Positions 53,052 through 60,204 of a stretch of 64,000 nucleotides of DNA are shown here, piece after piece. Within the stretch, counting starts at the first letter, position 1, and each line of letters opens with the position of its first letter. A model generated the notes under the pieces. That model did not search any database. It saw only the letters and a list, made by a program, of their open reading frames with translations, and was not told the DNA's origin. The position numbers and the translations under genes are program-made. Where the stretch lies: positions 2,232,001 to 2,296,000 of the forward strand of contig NZ_JBDFMM010000001.1 in the NCBI RefSeq assembly GCF_047238265.1. The letters run 5' to 3'. Origin of the DNA: Paenibacillus_F sp047238265 (GTDB lineage Bacteria > Bacillota > Bacilli > Paenibacillales > NBRC-103111).

Positions 53052-53222
53052 ATGAAAGAGACAGCTGACCCGCAAGTTCAACAAGGAAGATGCCCGCAAT
53101 GCGGTTCCGGTATTCCGATCGTGAAAAAAATCAAATCCTCCTGGATTTGCGAAGACTGCCGGTTAAAGCCTCTGATAACCAGAGCTGACGGCTCCGCCGG
53201 CTCATCCGAACTTCCTGAATGA
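53052..53222 (+). CDS. Small zinc-ribbon protein (56 residues)
   Basis: A 56-residue protein with CPQCGSG near residue 14 and CEDC about 20 residues later, a four-cysteine zinc ribbon. The rest is basic and polar. GAAGGAG lies before the ATG at 53052. It is the first gene downstream of the Fnr/Crp-type promoter and is too short for routine detection. Function unknown; possibly a redox-sensitive or DNA/RNA-binding ribbon. Confidence 0.65.
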   Translation: MKETADPQVQQGRCPQCGSGIPIVKKIKSSWICEDCRLKPLITRADGSAGSSELPE

Positions 53223-53258
53223 TTCGGGAAGGGAAGAAAAGCTTTCTACGGCCAAGAA

Positions 53259-53274
53259 TGTGAAAATATTCACA
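53259..53274 (+). promoter_or_regulatory. Third Fnr/Crp-type or Rex-like operator
   Basis: TGTGA-AAATAT-TCACA is a perfect dyad. It also matches 17 of 18 positions of the Rex consensus TTGTGAANNNNTTCACAA. It lies 35 bases before the ATG of the second zinc-ribbon gene, with no good -10 at the class II distance, so it may be an overlapping repressor site. Confidence 0.6.
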
Positions 53275-53308
53275 AAATAAATTGCGAACTCGAAAGGATG
53301 CGAGTATC

Positions 53309-53515
53309 ATGACCGCCCTTCATCTTGTAAACGCGGCACCTGCACACTGTGAGGCATGCGGCGCCCGGCTTCAGCAGCACCCCGAAGGTTATAAAGATTT
53401 ATGCTTCGACTGTGTGCAGGCAGGGCAAATCGGCCGAATGCAAGCGGCCGGCAAAACCGGACTTCCTCTTCCTCTGGAAGCGGAATGCGGATTGATCGAG
53501 CAGTACTGGCTCTAA
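53309..53515 (+). CDS. Small four-cysteine zinc-ribbon protein (68 residues)
   Basis: A 68-residue protein with CEACGAR at residues 18-24 and CFDC some 18 residues later, the spacing of a zinc ribbon, then a helix and an acidic end. It resembles the 56-residue neighbour in its metal motif but not in the rest. ATG at 53309 is chosen with AAAGGA upstream; the in-frame ATG at 53282 would overlap the operator's downstream edge. It lies between that gene and doxX-like gene, probably one transcript. Confidence 0.65.
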   Translation: MTALHLVNAAPAHCEACGARLQQHPEGYKDLCFDCVQAGQIGRMQAAGKTGLPLPLEAECGLIEQYWL

Positions 53516-53574
53516 AGAAACGGAAACACGCAAAACCATCATACAGAATACGCAGCTTGAAAGGGGAAATTTAT

Positions 53575-54114
53575 ATGTTTAACTGGTTAAGAACGAACGT
53601 CTACGCGGCAGGTCTGATGCTCATCCTCCGCTTTTATCTCGGATACGCATGGATTACCGGAGGATGGCACAAACTGACGGGCGGATTTGACGCCACGGGC
53701 TTCCTGAAAGGCGCGGTAGCGAAGCCGGTTATGGATAAAGCGACCAACGAGCTGGTCTATCCGACATTCACCGCGTTCCTCGAAAACTTCGCACTGCCGA
53801 ATGCCAAACTGTTTAACGTACTGATTCCGCTCGGAGAGTTTCTGGTAGGACTGGGTCTTGTCCTCGGCGCATTGACAACGGCGGCAGCATTCTTCGGAGT
53901 CTTGATGAACTTCATGTTCCTCTTCGCAGGTACCGTAAGCACGAACCCTTGGATGATCCTGCTCGGTGTGATCGTCATCGCCGCAGGAGCCAACGCCGGC
54001 AAGTTCGGAGCCGACTATTACATCCTTCCTTACCTTCGCAAGCTTCTCCGCCATCGCGGAGACCACGGCGCAAACCCGACTCTCGGGGGAGGCAAGACAC
54101 GCGCTCATATCTGA
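53575..54114 (+). CDS. DoxX-family membrane protein
   Basis: A 179-residue protein with four membrane helices and the DoxX/DoxD pattern: LRFYLGYAWITGGWHKLTGGFDATGFL, IPLGEFLVGLGLVLGALT and FLFAGTVSTNPWMILLG. DoxD is a subunit of thiosulfate:quinone oxidoreductase in archaea; bacterial DoxX proteins take part in thiol and redox homeostasis. AAAGGGG precedes the ATG at 53575. The Fnr/Crp-type boxes upstream suggest induction when oxygen is low. Confidence 0.85.
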   Translation: MFNWLRTNVYAAGLMLILRFYLGYAWITGGWHKLTGGFDATGFLKGAVAKPVMDKATNELVYPTFTAFLENFALPNAKLFNVLIPLGEFLVGLGLVLGALTTAAAFFGVLMNFMFLFAGTVSTNPWMILLGVIVIAAGANAGKFGADYYILPYLRKLLRHRGDHGANPTLGGGKTRAHI

Positions 54115-54134
54115 CCGAACGATAATGCTTACCG

Positions 54135-54162
54135 AAAAAGCCCCGGATACCGGGGCTTTTTT
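54135..54162 (+). terminator. Terminator of the DoxX cluster
   Basis: AAAAAGCCCCGG-ATA-CCGGGGCTTTTTT, a perfect stem with a three-base loop, about 20 bases after the stop. Confidence 0.92.
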
Positions 54163-54374
54163 GTGATAAACGGAGAAAGAATGAGCACCGGACAGCCTGA
54201 TGAAGCAACGATAGAATGAATGGGGTTACATGGCACAAAATGGAATCGGGCTGTCCACCGGATTTGTTTACAGGCCCGATTCGCGGAGGTAACATACTCT
54301 CAGGGTCCGCCGGATCCGGCTTCGGAGCGCTTGTCCGGACGCCGGAGGCGGTTCTGTCATCATCTTCATCTGCG
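54163..54374 (+). other. Region between DoxX terminator and riboswitch
   Basis: No gene is supported. This stretch should hold the promoter of the riboswitch transcript. An open frame from 54216 overlaps the aptamer and has no ribosome site. Confidence 0.35.
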
Positions 54375-54482
54375 CGCTTAATTCTCAAACGAGAAGCGGG
54401 GGACCCACATTTCTGGGGTGAATCGGAATCCGTATCCGTAGGGGTCTCTCAAACCCGAACCCGGCAGCTAACCTCGCAAGCG
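54375..54482 (+). promoter_or_regulatory. c-di-AMP (ydaO/yuaA) riboswitch before an enolase-like gene
   Basis: All conserved blocks are present in order: CGCTTAATTCTC, GAAGCGGGGGACCCA, TTCTGGGGTGAATC, then CTCTCAAACCCGAACCCGGC with AGCTAACCTCGCAAGCG. CGCTT and AAGCG close P1. It is closer to consensus than the copy at 9425. P1 ends about 31 bases before the ATG at 54514 and no terminator is visible between, so translational control is possible. Confidence 0.95.
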
Positions 54483-54513
54483 TTATTGGGAGAAAAGGAG
54501 TGGAAAAGGAAGA

Positions 54514-55359
54514 ATGGACGCACGAATTATCCGGATTGAACTGTTCGAATTCGATGTACCCTGCTGCTATCATTATGCCAAAGGAACACTGGAGAATTGC
54601 CGGTACGGGCTGCTGAAGCTTACGGACGAGGCGGGAGAGACAGGCTGGGGAGAATGCTTGATGGCGGTGAACGAGAAATATTTCGACCTTGTGACCTGGG
54701 CCCGTTTCCTGTACCGGCTACAAAAAACGACGACGACGCAAGCACTCGATATCGTCCGTTTGAACCGCGTTCTCTGGGGAAATGTCAAAGCGGATCTCGC
54801 CGAGATGGCGCTGTTCGATCTGATATCCCGGTCACGGCGTAAACCGTTTGTGGAAGTCCTCGGAAGCTACGGGGGAGCCGGATATTACGGGAGCTGCGGC
54901 CGTTCCGTTACGAGCTCATTCAGTGCCCGGCCGGCGGCGGTCCTGAATGAGGAAGGCGGCCTACGGTCCGGCCCGGAACCGCGTTACCGTTCCCGCAGCG
55001 GTGAGGTCGCGCGCATCGAAATTGCCGTTTCGGCGCAAAGCTCCGCTAATGCGCTCCGGACGGAGCGGGAGATTCACCCGGGATGCGGCGGATCTCTGCT
55101 GGATGATCTGCGCAGCGCGTACATGCTTCGGCAGGAAGGAACGGCTCTGGCGATGCATAAAGATTATTTGATCGGTCCGGCCTGCTGCTTGTGGGAGCAT
55201 ACCGCTGCGGTGCTGGGAGCGGACTGGCTGGAAGAAGGCGGCTATCCCGAACCCGCGCGTCTTGCCCCGGTGCAGACTTGCGGGTATATCGGTACCGGAT
55301 TTCAGTTGGACCAGCCGGCGCTTTTCGAGCAATCCCGGGCCTATTTTATCGTTTTGTAG
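54514..55359 (+). CDS. Enolase-superfamily-like protein lacking most of the catalytic barrel
   Basis: A 281-residue protein. Residues 1-125 look like an MR/MLE N-terminal capping domain (IIRIELFEFDVPCCYHYAKG, CRYGLLKLTDEAGETGWGEC, VKADLAEMALFDLISRSR). The C-terminal 70 residues resemble the end of the barrel (LIGPACCLWEHTAAVLGADWLEEGGYPEP). Between them only about 85 residues remain, and I cannot see the Lys-x-Lys, Asp, Glu, Asp catalytic series; family length is usually 350 or more. It may be a remodelled, non-catalytic relative of dipeptide epimerases. AAAAGGA lies before the ATG, downstream of the riboswitch. Confidence 0.65.
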   Translation: MDARIIRIELFEFDVPCCYHYAKGTLENCRYGLLKLTDEAGETGWGECLMAVNEKYFDLVTWARFLYRLQKTTTTQALDIVRLNRVLWGNVKADLAEMALFDLISRSRRKPFVEVLGSYGGAGYYGSCGRSVTSSFSARPAAVLNEEGGLRSGPEPRYRSRSGEVARIEIAVSAQSSANALRTEREIHPGCGGSLLDDLRSAYMLRQEGTALAMHKDYLIGPACCLWEHTAAVLGADWLEEGGYPEPARLAPVQTCGYIGTGFQLDQPALFEQSRAYFIVL

Positions 55360-55368
55360 ACCGGACGT

Positions 55369-55398
55369 TTGCTTTTTAGTGGGAAATTCGCCTACAAT
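55369..55398 (+). promoter_or_regulatory. Sigma-A-type promoter of ldh
   Basis: TTGCTT, an 18-base spacer and TACAAT, immediately after the preceding stop codon and 34 bases before the GTG start. Confidence 0.6.
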
Positions 55399-55431
55399 AA
55401 TACCAGAATTCCCCTGAAAGGAGAGGTTCTC

Positions 55432-56385
55432 GTGTCTGCTAACGAATTCGATAACCTGGAAACAGCCAAAAAAACACGTATTGTTGTCATCGGAACGGGG
55501 GCCGTCGGTTCCACTACGGCGTATACCCTGCTGCTCAGAGAGCGGATGTCCGAACTTGTCCTCATCGATTATAATCACGCGAAAGCGAACGGGGACGCAC
55601 TCGATATGAACCACGGCCTGCCGTTTACCGGCAGGGTCAAAGTATGGGCGGGAGATTATTCCGACTGTGAAGGCGCCGACATTATCATTATTTGTGCGGG
55701 TGTCGCGCAAAAGCAGGGGGAAACCCGTCTCGATCTGCTTAAGCGCAACGTGGACATTTTTAACGGCATCGTCGAGAATGTGACGAAGTACAACCAGACA
55801 GGTATTCTTCTGGTGGCGACCAATCCGGTCGATATTATGTCTTATTTTACGTGGAAAAAGTCGGAATGGCCCGTCAACCGTGTCATCGGCTCGGGAACTT
55901 TGCTGGACAGCGCGCGTTTCCGTTATTTGATCGGCGAGAAGCTTCAAGTGGACCCGCGCAGCATTCATGCGGCGATTGTCGGAGAGCACGGGGATTCCGA
56001 AGTGCCTCTATGGAGTCTGGCGAATTTTGCCGGTCTGCCTCTTGAACTGAATCAGGATGATAAGGACGAAATTTTCCGGAATACGCGGGACGCGGCTTAT
56101 CAGATTATCGAAGCGAAGGGATCGACCTATTATGCGATCGCTTTGGCGCTTGACCGGATTTGTACCGCGATTCTGCGCGATGAGGGAGCCGTGCTCAACG
56201 TATCGACGTTCGTCTCCAATTATCACGGGATGTCAGACGTGTATCTCGGGGTTCCGTGTATTGTGGATCGTACGGGCGTGCGGGAAGTCATTACGCTGCC
56301 TCTGAGCGATGAAGAAGAAGAGAAGCTCCGCAAATCGGGAGCGAAAATCCGGGAAATGATCGAGTCGATTTCGGAACGCCTTTAG
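55432..56385 (+). CDS. ldh: L-lactate dehydrogenase
   Basis: A 317-residue LDH. The NAD motif is VVIGTGAVGSTTAY, with Asp of VLIDYN binding the ribose. The substrate loop reads AQKQGETRLDLLKRN, where Gln rather than Arg at the loop position gives lactate rather than malate specificity, and the catalytic pair includes His in GEHGDSEVP. It reduces pyruvate to L-lactate, restoring NAD+. The start is GTG at 55432 after AAAGGAGAGG. No Rex box is seen in the short promoter region. Confidence 0.93.
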   Translation: MSANEFDNLETAKKTRIVVIGTGAVGSTTAYTLLLRERMSELVLIDYNHAKANGDALDMNHGLPFTGRVKVWAGDYSDCEGADIIIICAGVAQKQGETRLDLLKRNVDIFNGIVENVTKYNQTGILLVATNPVDIMSYFTWKKSEWPVNRVIGSGTLLDSARFRYLIGEKLQVDPRSIHAAIVGEHGDSEVPLWSLANFAGLPLELNQDDKDEIFRNTRDAAYQIIEAKGSTYYAIALALDRICTAILRDEGAVLNVSTFVSNYHGMSDVYLGVPCIVDRTGVREVITLPLSDEEEEKLRKSGAKIREMIESISERL

Positions 56386-56435
56386 GCGGAAGATAGATGA
56401 ACTCATACAGGGCATGCTAATAAAATGTCAAACGG

Positions 56436-56464
56436 GCGGCTGATTTATCAGCCGCTTTTTTGCA
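56436..56464 (+). terminator. Terminator of ldh
   Basis: GCGGCTGAT and its partner form a nine-pair stem with a three-base loop, then six T residues. Confidence 0.9.
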
Positions 56465-56514
56465 GTTGTTTTTGTTTGTTGTGCAGGTGTTTTTTTGGAG
56501 GGAAATACGTTTGA

Positions 56515-56544
56515 TTGACAAAACGACTTAACAAAACTTATAAT
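56515..56544 (+). promoter_or_regulatory. Sigma-A promoter of the DeoR/HAD genes
   Basis: Perfect TTGACA and TATAAT with an 18-base spacer. The downstream repeat of CTTATAA (about 56537 and 56548) could be an operator for autoregulation by the DeoR-family product; that is inference. Confidence 0.8.
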
Positions 56545-56594
56545 TACTTATAAATCATTAACAATTACATGAAATCACTTAAGGGTGTGCCGAT

Positions 56595-57371
56595 ATGTTT
56601 CAGGAAGAACGAATCGAAGCGATTATGGACTACTTAAGGGATCATCAGCGGATGGACGTGAAGGAAATCTGCGACAGGTTCGACGTGTCGCGGGACACCG
56701 CGCGGAGGGATCTTGTGCGGATGGATGAGCAGGGGCTGATTGTCCGGACACGCGGAGGAGCCATGCTGCCGTCGATGAACCGCGCGGTGACCGCTTATAA
56801 GGACCGGATGCAGAAAGCGTCGGACGAGAAGCGGCAGATCGGCCGGGAAACCGCCAAGCTGATCCGCGACAAGCATTACTTGTTTCTCGACACGTCGACG
56901 ACGGTTGCGACGGTCGCCGAGCATATACAGACGACGGACAATGTCATTGTGACGAATTCCATCGATATTGCGGCGAAACTCGCAGACAGTAAAAGCTTCA
57001 AGGTCCATATGCTCGGCGGGCAGCTTGATCTCGAGCACCGGTTTTTGTTCGGGGCGACTGCGCTGGCGCAGTTGGGGGATTACTACGTGGATTTGCTGTT
57101 TCTCGGCGCCTGCGGGATCAGCCCTGACGGGCTTTCTTACCCGCATGAAGAGGACGGCTCCATTAAGCGTGAAATGATTCGCAGAGCTGATCGTGTCGTC
57201 GTTTTGGCGGATCACACGAAATTCGGCAAACAGTTGTTTTATAAAGTTGCCGGTATGGAAGATGTGGATGTGATCGTAACGGACCGGGAGCCGGAAGAAA
57301 GCATACTCCGCCTGCTGGAAAGGCATGATGTGGAGCTGCTCATCGTAGAGGGGGATACTCAGCATGATTAA
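56595..57371 (+). CDS. DeoR-family transcriptional regulator
   Basis: A 258-residue regulator. The winged helix-turn-helix at about 6-56 (RMDVKEICDRFDVSRDTARRDLVRMDEQGLIVRTRGGAM) is classical DeoR. The C-terminal DeoRC sensor domain (LFLDTSTTVATVAEHI, VTNSIDIAAKLAD, FGATALAQLGDYYVDLLFLGACGI) binds phosphorylated sugars in characterised members. It overlaps the HAD gene by eight bases. Together they suggest control of a sugar-phosphate-responsive function. Confidence 0.9.
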   Translation: MFQEERIEAIMDYLRDHQRMDVKEICDRFDVSRDTARRDLVRMDEQGLIVRTRGGAMLPSMNRAVTAYKDRMQKASDEKRQIGRETAKLIRDKHYLFLDTSTTVATVAEHIQTTDNVIVTNSIDIAAKLADSKSFKVHMLGGQLDLEHRFLFGATALAQLGDYYVDLLFLGACGISPDGLSYPHEEDGSIKREMIRRADRVVVLADHTKFGKQLFYKVAGMEDVDVIVTDREPEESILRLLERHDVELLIVEGDTQHD

Positions 57372-58194
57372 ACTGATCGTAACGGATTTGGACGGTACAC
57401 TCATGAATGCCGATTTGGAGGTCGCGGAACCGGATGCCCGCATGCTGCGCGAAGCGGCTGGGCAGGGCGTGCAGATTTGCATCGCATCGGGCCGGCTGTA
57501 TCCCGATATCCGGAAGATTATGGACCGGGTAGGCGTCGGGGCTTACGGCATCAGCCAGAACGGGTCTGCCGTCTACACCAGGGAAGGAGAGCAGCTTCAC
57601 GCCTCGCATTTCCCGGCAGACCGGGCGTCCGATCTGTTCGAGATCGTCTCGAAGCGGGAACTCGTCTTCTTCGTTTGCTGCTCGGACGAGACGATCCGCC
57701 TTCACAGAAGCACGGACGCTTCCAGGCCTTACGAGGAGCGCCAGTTGAGCCCGGTTCATCTTCAGCCCGATATCGGCGAGGAAATCCGCTCGGGACAGGT
57801 GAAGCCCTGCAAACTCTCCCTGTTCGGCGATATGGAGAAGCTGCTGTCTTTCCGCGAGGAGCTTATGCAAAAATATGAAGGCAGCGTGGAGGCCGTCATT
57901 TCCGATCATGACTGTATGGATCTGATGCCCGCGGGGGTTTCCAAAGGAACCGGCCTGGCCCTGCTGCTTAAAGAACTCGGTCTCCGGCATGAGGAAGCTG
58001 CCTGCATCGGCGATTCTTTCAACGATCTGCCGATGTTCGCCTTGACGCCGCACAGCTTTGCGATGATCAAAAGCCGGGACGAGGTAAAAGCGGGAGCCGG
58101 TCATACAACCTCGTCGGTCGCGGAAGCGGTGACGGCCGTCCTGGAGCACAACCACGGCGGCGTTGGCCGTAAGGCGGCGGGGGCGAAAGCCTAA
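57364..58194 (+). CDS. HAD-family (Cof-type) phosphatase
   Basis: A 276-residue HAD hydrolase of the Cof/YidA type with a C2B cap. Motif I is DLDGTL, motif II ASGRLY, motif III the Lys in GVSKGTGL and motif IV GDSFNDLPMF. Such enzymes dephosphorylate sugar phosphates or nucleotides. Translation is coupled with the DeoR regulator. The stop is followed at once by a repeat-rich stretch, and the last residues (KAAGAKA) belong to the same repeat-like composition. Confidence 0.9.
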   Translation: MIKLIVTDLDGTLMNADLEVAEPDARMLREAAGQGVQICIASGRLYPDIRKIMDRVGVGAYGISQNGSAVYTREGEQLHASHFPADRASDLFEIVSKRELVFFVCCSDETIRLHRSTDASRPYEERQLSPVHLQPDIGEEIRSGQVKPCKLSLFGDMEKLLSFREELMQKYEGSVEAVISDHDCMDLMPAGVSKGTGLALLLKELGLRHEEAACIGDSFNDLPMFALTPHSFAMIKSRDEVKAGAGHTTSSVAEAVTAVLEHNHGGVGRKAAGAKA

Positions 58195-58333
58195 GCCGGA
58201 ACCGTAAGCGAAACCGAAAGCAAAACCGAAAGCAAAACCGAAAGCAAAACCGAAAGCAAACCGAAAGCAAAACGGAAACCGAAACCAAAACCAAAACCGA
58301 AACCAAAACCAAAACCAAAACCAAAACTAAAGC
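58195..58333 (+). repeat. 12-base and 6-base tandem repeats after the HAD gene
   Basis: About five copies of a GAAAGCAAAACC unit with drift give way near 58285 to about eight copies of AAAACC/AAACCG. Both periods are multiples of three. In two frames the translation is Lys-Pro-Lys-Ala or Lys-Pro repeats, so it may be the decayed C-terminal tail of the HAD protein. It is strongly purine-biased on the plus strand. Confidence 0.85.
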
Positions 58334-58602
58334 TTAAAGACGGTCAGCGCACGTCTATGGCGGACGCTCGGCGGGCCGGAGTTTCCCGGCTTGCGAAGCC
58401 AGCCCCGGCTCTTCTTTCAGCCGGCGGTGTTCGTAAGCCGGAACGGACCCCGCAGGAGCGTAATCCCCCGCGGAGAGGCATCTTTTCGCAGCGGGAGCGT
58501 AATCCTGCCGGTCCGCAGGCGTTTCGCGGGGAACCGTCCCCGCGTGCTCACGCGGCGCGCAGTACCCTGTGTGCGGCGCGGCACGATAACGGCCGCAACG
58601 CG
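58334..58602. other. GC-rich spacer without supported gene
   Basis: Open frames cross it on both strands because GC is high and stops are rare, but none has a ribosome site or recognisable product. The plus-strand frame is continuous with the repeat and, apart from the stop at 58192, with the HAD gene. Confidence 0.35.
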
Positions 58603-58638
58603 AAAAGGCCCGTCCGGGATTTCCCGGGCGGGCCTTTT
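58603..58638 (+). terminator. Strong hairpin terminator
   Basis: AAAAGGCCCGTCCGGGA and TCCCGGGCGGGCCTTTT form a long GC-rich stem with T residues. It probably ends the DeoR/HAD transcript far downstream of the stop. Confidence 0.85.
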
Positions 58639-58783
58639 AACGACGGTCGGAAGCCGGATTGCCGCGTTTTTAAAGCTGAACCGCAAGGCGTGATCAGGCA
58701 CCATCCTGCGGTCCGGCCCATATCCTGATATCAATTCCGGTTATTCATTCCATAAGAATACCTGATATACAGGAGGATGCGGC

Positions 58784-59275
58784 ATGAATCTGCTTCAATC
58801 GATTGAACATGCGTTCGGCGGCTTAAAAAAACCGACGATGAACGAGCTTAGGGCAGGACTGGAAGCCTTAGCCCTGACGAAGGACAAAATCGCACCGCAC
58901 GTTACCGAGCCGGACCGGCTGGCTTACGGCCGGCATGTGCTGCTGCGGACAGCCGATGTGGAGGTCGTCGTGGTCCATCTGCCGGGGCACGGCAAAACGG
59001 CTATTCACGATCACGGTTCTTCGATCGGCTGTGCCCGCGTTATTGAAGGCGAGATGCTCAATGTGTGGTACGAATTGGACCGGGGCGGGTATCCCGAGCC
59101 TTTTATGGCGGCTACCGTCGCCAGCGGTGAGTGCATGTACGCCCCCCGCGGCCAAATTCACGAAATGCGCAACGAACATAAAGAGCGGATTGTAAGCCTT
59201 CACGTATACTCGCCTCCGTTAACGGGGACGAAAGCGTATCTGCCTTACCGTGAGGTGCTTGACTTCGTGATCTGA
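58784..59275 (+). CDS. Cysteine dioxygenase-family protein
   Basis: A 163-residue cupin. The iron-binding His pair is in AIHDHGSSIG, with the third His in RGQIHEMRN. The neighbouring Tyr (VYSPPLTGTKAYLPYRE) also matches bacterial type I cysteine dioxygenases (YubC-like). Reaction: cysteine plus O2 to cysteine sulfinate. Gly occupies the position of the mammalian Cys-Tyr cross-link. AGGAGG lies before the ATG. Its sulfur role parallels the sulfate operon elsewhere in the window, though the two are far apart. Confidence 0.9.
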   Translation: MNLLQSIEHAFGGLKKPTMNELRAGLEALALTKDKIAPHVTEPDRLAYGRHVLLRTADVEVVVVHLPGHGKTAIHDHGSSIGCARVIEGEMLNVWYELDRGGYPEPFMAATVASGECMYAPRGQIHEMRNEHKERIVSLHVYSPPLTGTKAYLPYREVLDFVI

Positions 59276-59376
59276 TGTTTGCGCGTGTTTTGCCTCGCTG
59301 CCGGACTGGCACGCCACAGTCCGAAGATACACGTGAAGCAGTGAGGCTGGCAGCGGTTTTAGCAAAAGAAAAAAAC

Positions 59377-59405
59377 AAAAGCCCCGGCGCATCCGGGGCT
59401 TTTTG
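59377..59405. terminator. Terminator between convergent genes
   Basis: AAAAGCCCCGG and CCGGGGCTTTTT stem with a four-base loop. A-rich and T-rich flanks allow use from both sides. Confidence 0.88.
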
Positions 59406-59470
59406 AGCGGCTTTCAAGCGAACGGAGATCCGTCCGGTGCTATATAACGGCATTCATTCCGGACAAAACG

Positions 59471-60118
59471 CTATCCGGAAATCGTTTTATCCGGCTTTTT
59501 GGGAAAAATCACATACGACAGCGTAATGGCGGCGTCAACAGCCAGTATGAGGCTCCACACTTTCAAAACGGAGGCCGCCGTCTCATGGTTTACGATGCCG
59601 GCCAAGACTAGGCGAATAGCAAGCGGGCCGGACGGTTCGGGCGGGAGCGATTCCTCGGGAAGTATTCCATAAACCGCGATCAGAACGGCCGTAACGGCGG
59701 CATAGAGAACAAAATGTACCGAGAAGTTCTTCAGCTCGCGGCGCGTATGGGCGGCTCCCGTTAATTTCGGCTCGGCGGGAGGAAGCTCGTGTTCCGGAAT
59801 TCCCCGCCATTTTGCGGTTTTTCTGGCGATAAGGGTATCCAGCTTGCGTAAATCGCTCCGTCCGAAAAACAACGCGTAAGCGAGAAAAATCAGAATCACC
59901 CATTGGAAGGTTTCGAATTGTCCGGTACGTCTGTAATCCAGGTACCCGATGGCCGCCATCCACAAATCGCTCAGCAGGAACAGCGCAATAAACAGCTTGC
60001 TCAGTTTCCTGTAATTCCAGACGTAGCGAAGCAGGAGAAAGCATACGATGCTGCCCCAGAAAACCGCCTCTCCTCCGATAAAAAACGCCCACTTATACTG
60101 TAAAATAAAATCCAACAA
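59471..60118 (-). CDS. Unknown membrane protein
   Basis: A 215-residue protein with about six predicted helices: residues 8-30, 40-60, 72-88, 133-153, 168-180 and 188-207. A cytoplasmic loop (about 90-130) is charged, with RKTAKWRGIPEHELPPAEPK. I recognise no family name. A ribosome site (GGAGGTGATC) precedes the ATG. It is probably monocistronic. Confidence 0.7.
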   Translation of the reverse strand: MLDFILQYKWAFFIGGEAVFWGSIVCFLLLRYVWNYRKLSKLFIALFLLSDLWMAAIGYLDYRRTGQFETFQWVILIFLAYALFFGRSDLRKLDTLIARKTAKWRGIPEHELPPAEPKLTGAAHTRRELKNFSVHFVLYAAVTAVLIAVYGILPEESLPPEPSGPLAIRLVLAGIVNHETAASVLKVWSLILAVDAAITLSYVIFPKKPDKTISG

Positions 60119-60204
60119 CTGACGATCACCTCCGCTTCATGTCTATGCATTGGAGAATAACACATCACGCAGCGTGAGGTTCAAGAGAAAATCGTCCGCT
60201 TTTT

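Noticed and set aside
54216..54539. Plus-strand frame of 107 codons across the riboswitch
   Set aside because: It overlaps the conserved aptamer and the following start codon and has no ribosome site.
58067..58324. Minus-strand frame encoding Val/Leu/Phe repeats opposite the tandem repeat
   Set aside because: It is the complement of the purine-rich repeat and has no start signals.
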